Shown: positions 63,596 to 64,000 of the stretch, one piece after another | How positions within the stretch are numbered: the first letter of the stretch is position 1 | Layout: the number at the start of each line of letters is the position of its first letter | Assembly (NCBI RefSeq): GCF_040530035.1 | Contig: NZ_JBEWCD010000003.1 | Location: 124,001-188,000, forward strand | Origin: Roseibium sp. HPY-6 | GTDB taxonomy: Bacteria > Pseudomonadota > Alphaproteobacteria > Rhizobiales > Stappiaceae | Length of the DNA stretch: 64,000 nucleotides | Reading direction: 5' to 3' | Program-made: the position numbers and the translations under genes | The notes under the pieces: model-generated | Databases searched by the model: none | What the model was told of the DNA's origin: nothing | The model's input: only the letters and a program-made list of their open reading frames with translations

Positions 63596-63686
63596 CCAAA
63601 CCTCTTGTTGATTTCAACAGATACGCTGCCTAACACTTGAAGTGCCCATCCGTCATCTTGCACGTCGCGATCGGTTTGGATTTTTG

Positions 63687-64000
63687 ATGAAGCTTGCCAC
63701 GTTCAATATGGAATCTTACGGCGACGATCGTTATGAAGTCGCCCCGCTGAGACCGCGTCTGGAGGCTCTACGCCCTCGCATTGAGGAGCTTGAAGCCGAT
63801 ATCCTGTGCCTTCAGGAGGTAAACGCGCAAAAGGTCAAGGCTGCTCCGCAGCGGCAATTCCCGGCGCTCGATCTCTTGCTGGCAGGCACGGTTTACGAAA
63901 CCTATCACCGTGTCGCCAGCGAGCGTGCGCCCGGCAAGGGCCCGGGAGACAAGCACAATCTTGTCATCCTGTCGCGATATCCGATCATCGATCACGAGAG
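63687..64000 (+). CDS. endonuclease/exonuclease/phosphatase family protein, 3' truncated by window end
   Basis: The first 104 residues of an EEP-superfamily protein. MKLATFNMESYGDD at the N-terminus supplies the metal-binding Asn, and ILCLQEVNAQ at about residues 41-50 the catalytic Glu. HNLVILSRYPI near the window end is a further conserved block. These are Mg-dependent phosphodiesterases or nucleases; the exact substrate needs the missing C-terminal half. No signal peptide is visible. Confidence 0.82.
   Translation, partial: MKLATFNMESYGDDRYEVAPLRPRLEALRPRIEELEADILCLQEVNAQKVKAAPQRQFPALDLLLAGTVYETYHRVASERAPGKGPGDKHNLVILSRYPIIDHE

Noticed and set aside
1..64000. CRISPR arrays, complete insertion sequences, prophage genes
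   Set aside because: No regularly spaced direct repeats, transposase, integrase (other than XerD), or phage structural or lysis motifs were found on either strand.

Overview
This 64 kb window reads as chromosomal DNA of a heterotrophic alphaproteobacterium, most likely Hyphomicrobiales and in particular a Stappiaceae (Roseibium/Labrenzia-like) marine or host-associated bacterium. That placement is an inference. It rests on the high-GC coding style and on neighbourhoods typical of the order: cobS/cobT with a J-domain gene and bolA, aroK-aroB-CBS protein next to xerD and accA, rpmB followed by a YhhQ transporter, a mesaconyl-CoA hydratase, TAXI-TRAP transport and VPLPA-CTERM proteins. No tRNA, rRNA, CRISPR array or insertion sequence was recognised.

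Layout. 1-5.3 kb: 3' part of rlmN, a P460-type haem protein, and an iorA-iorB molybdenum hydroxylase with a divergent TetR regulator and two inverted repeats between them. 5.4-7.2 kb: three copies of a composite palindromic repeat around a small membrane protein. 7.2-17.7 kb: a NodT/HlyD/DUF3302 export operon, argG, folP-folK, an MFS-MarR operon and bipA. 17.8-20.8 kb: a Stf0-like sulfotransferase, two AT-rich unknown genes and a PPP-type phosphatase. 20.9-27.1 kb: a TAXI-TRAP transporter divergent from an SDR-GntR operon, an OmpA-domain protein, and a decayed duplicate of the GntR gene's 3' end.

27.6-31.3 kb is the most striking part: a two-gene operon of a 115-residue single-span membrane protein and a 1114-residue CHAT protease-STAND NTPase-TPR protein. 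It has the architecture of a bacterial NLR-like signalling or conflict system, with sensing by the TPR tail, switching by the NTPase, proteolysis by CHAT and the small membrane protein as possible effector or target.

31.4-41.8 kb is accessory: a GlxA-type regulator, a lectin-fold VPLPA-CTERM protein, cupin/TetR, membrane proteins of unknown function, mesaconyl-CoA hydratase, a LuxR-type regulator, an exported amidase and an L,D-transpeptidase lipoprotein. 42.1-57.2 kb is mostly core: accA, rpmB, yhhQ, cobS-cobT, J-domain protein, bolA, CBS protein, aroB, aroK, a 47-residue membrane protein, xerD and an acyl-CoA synthetase. 57.2-64 kb holds a GNAT-flippase pair, a frameshifted secreted-protein remnant, a candidate structured sRNA, a second CTERM protein, a 48-residue small protein, a TetR-SDR pair, a YchJ protein and the start of an EEP-family phosphatase/nuclease.

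Regulation that can be read directly includes inverted repeats in the divergent or promoter regions of iorAB/TetR, MFS-MarR, TRAP/SDR-GntR, cupin/TetR and TetR/SDR, a good sigma70-type promoter before rpmB, and six intrinsic terminators.
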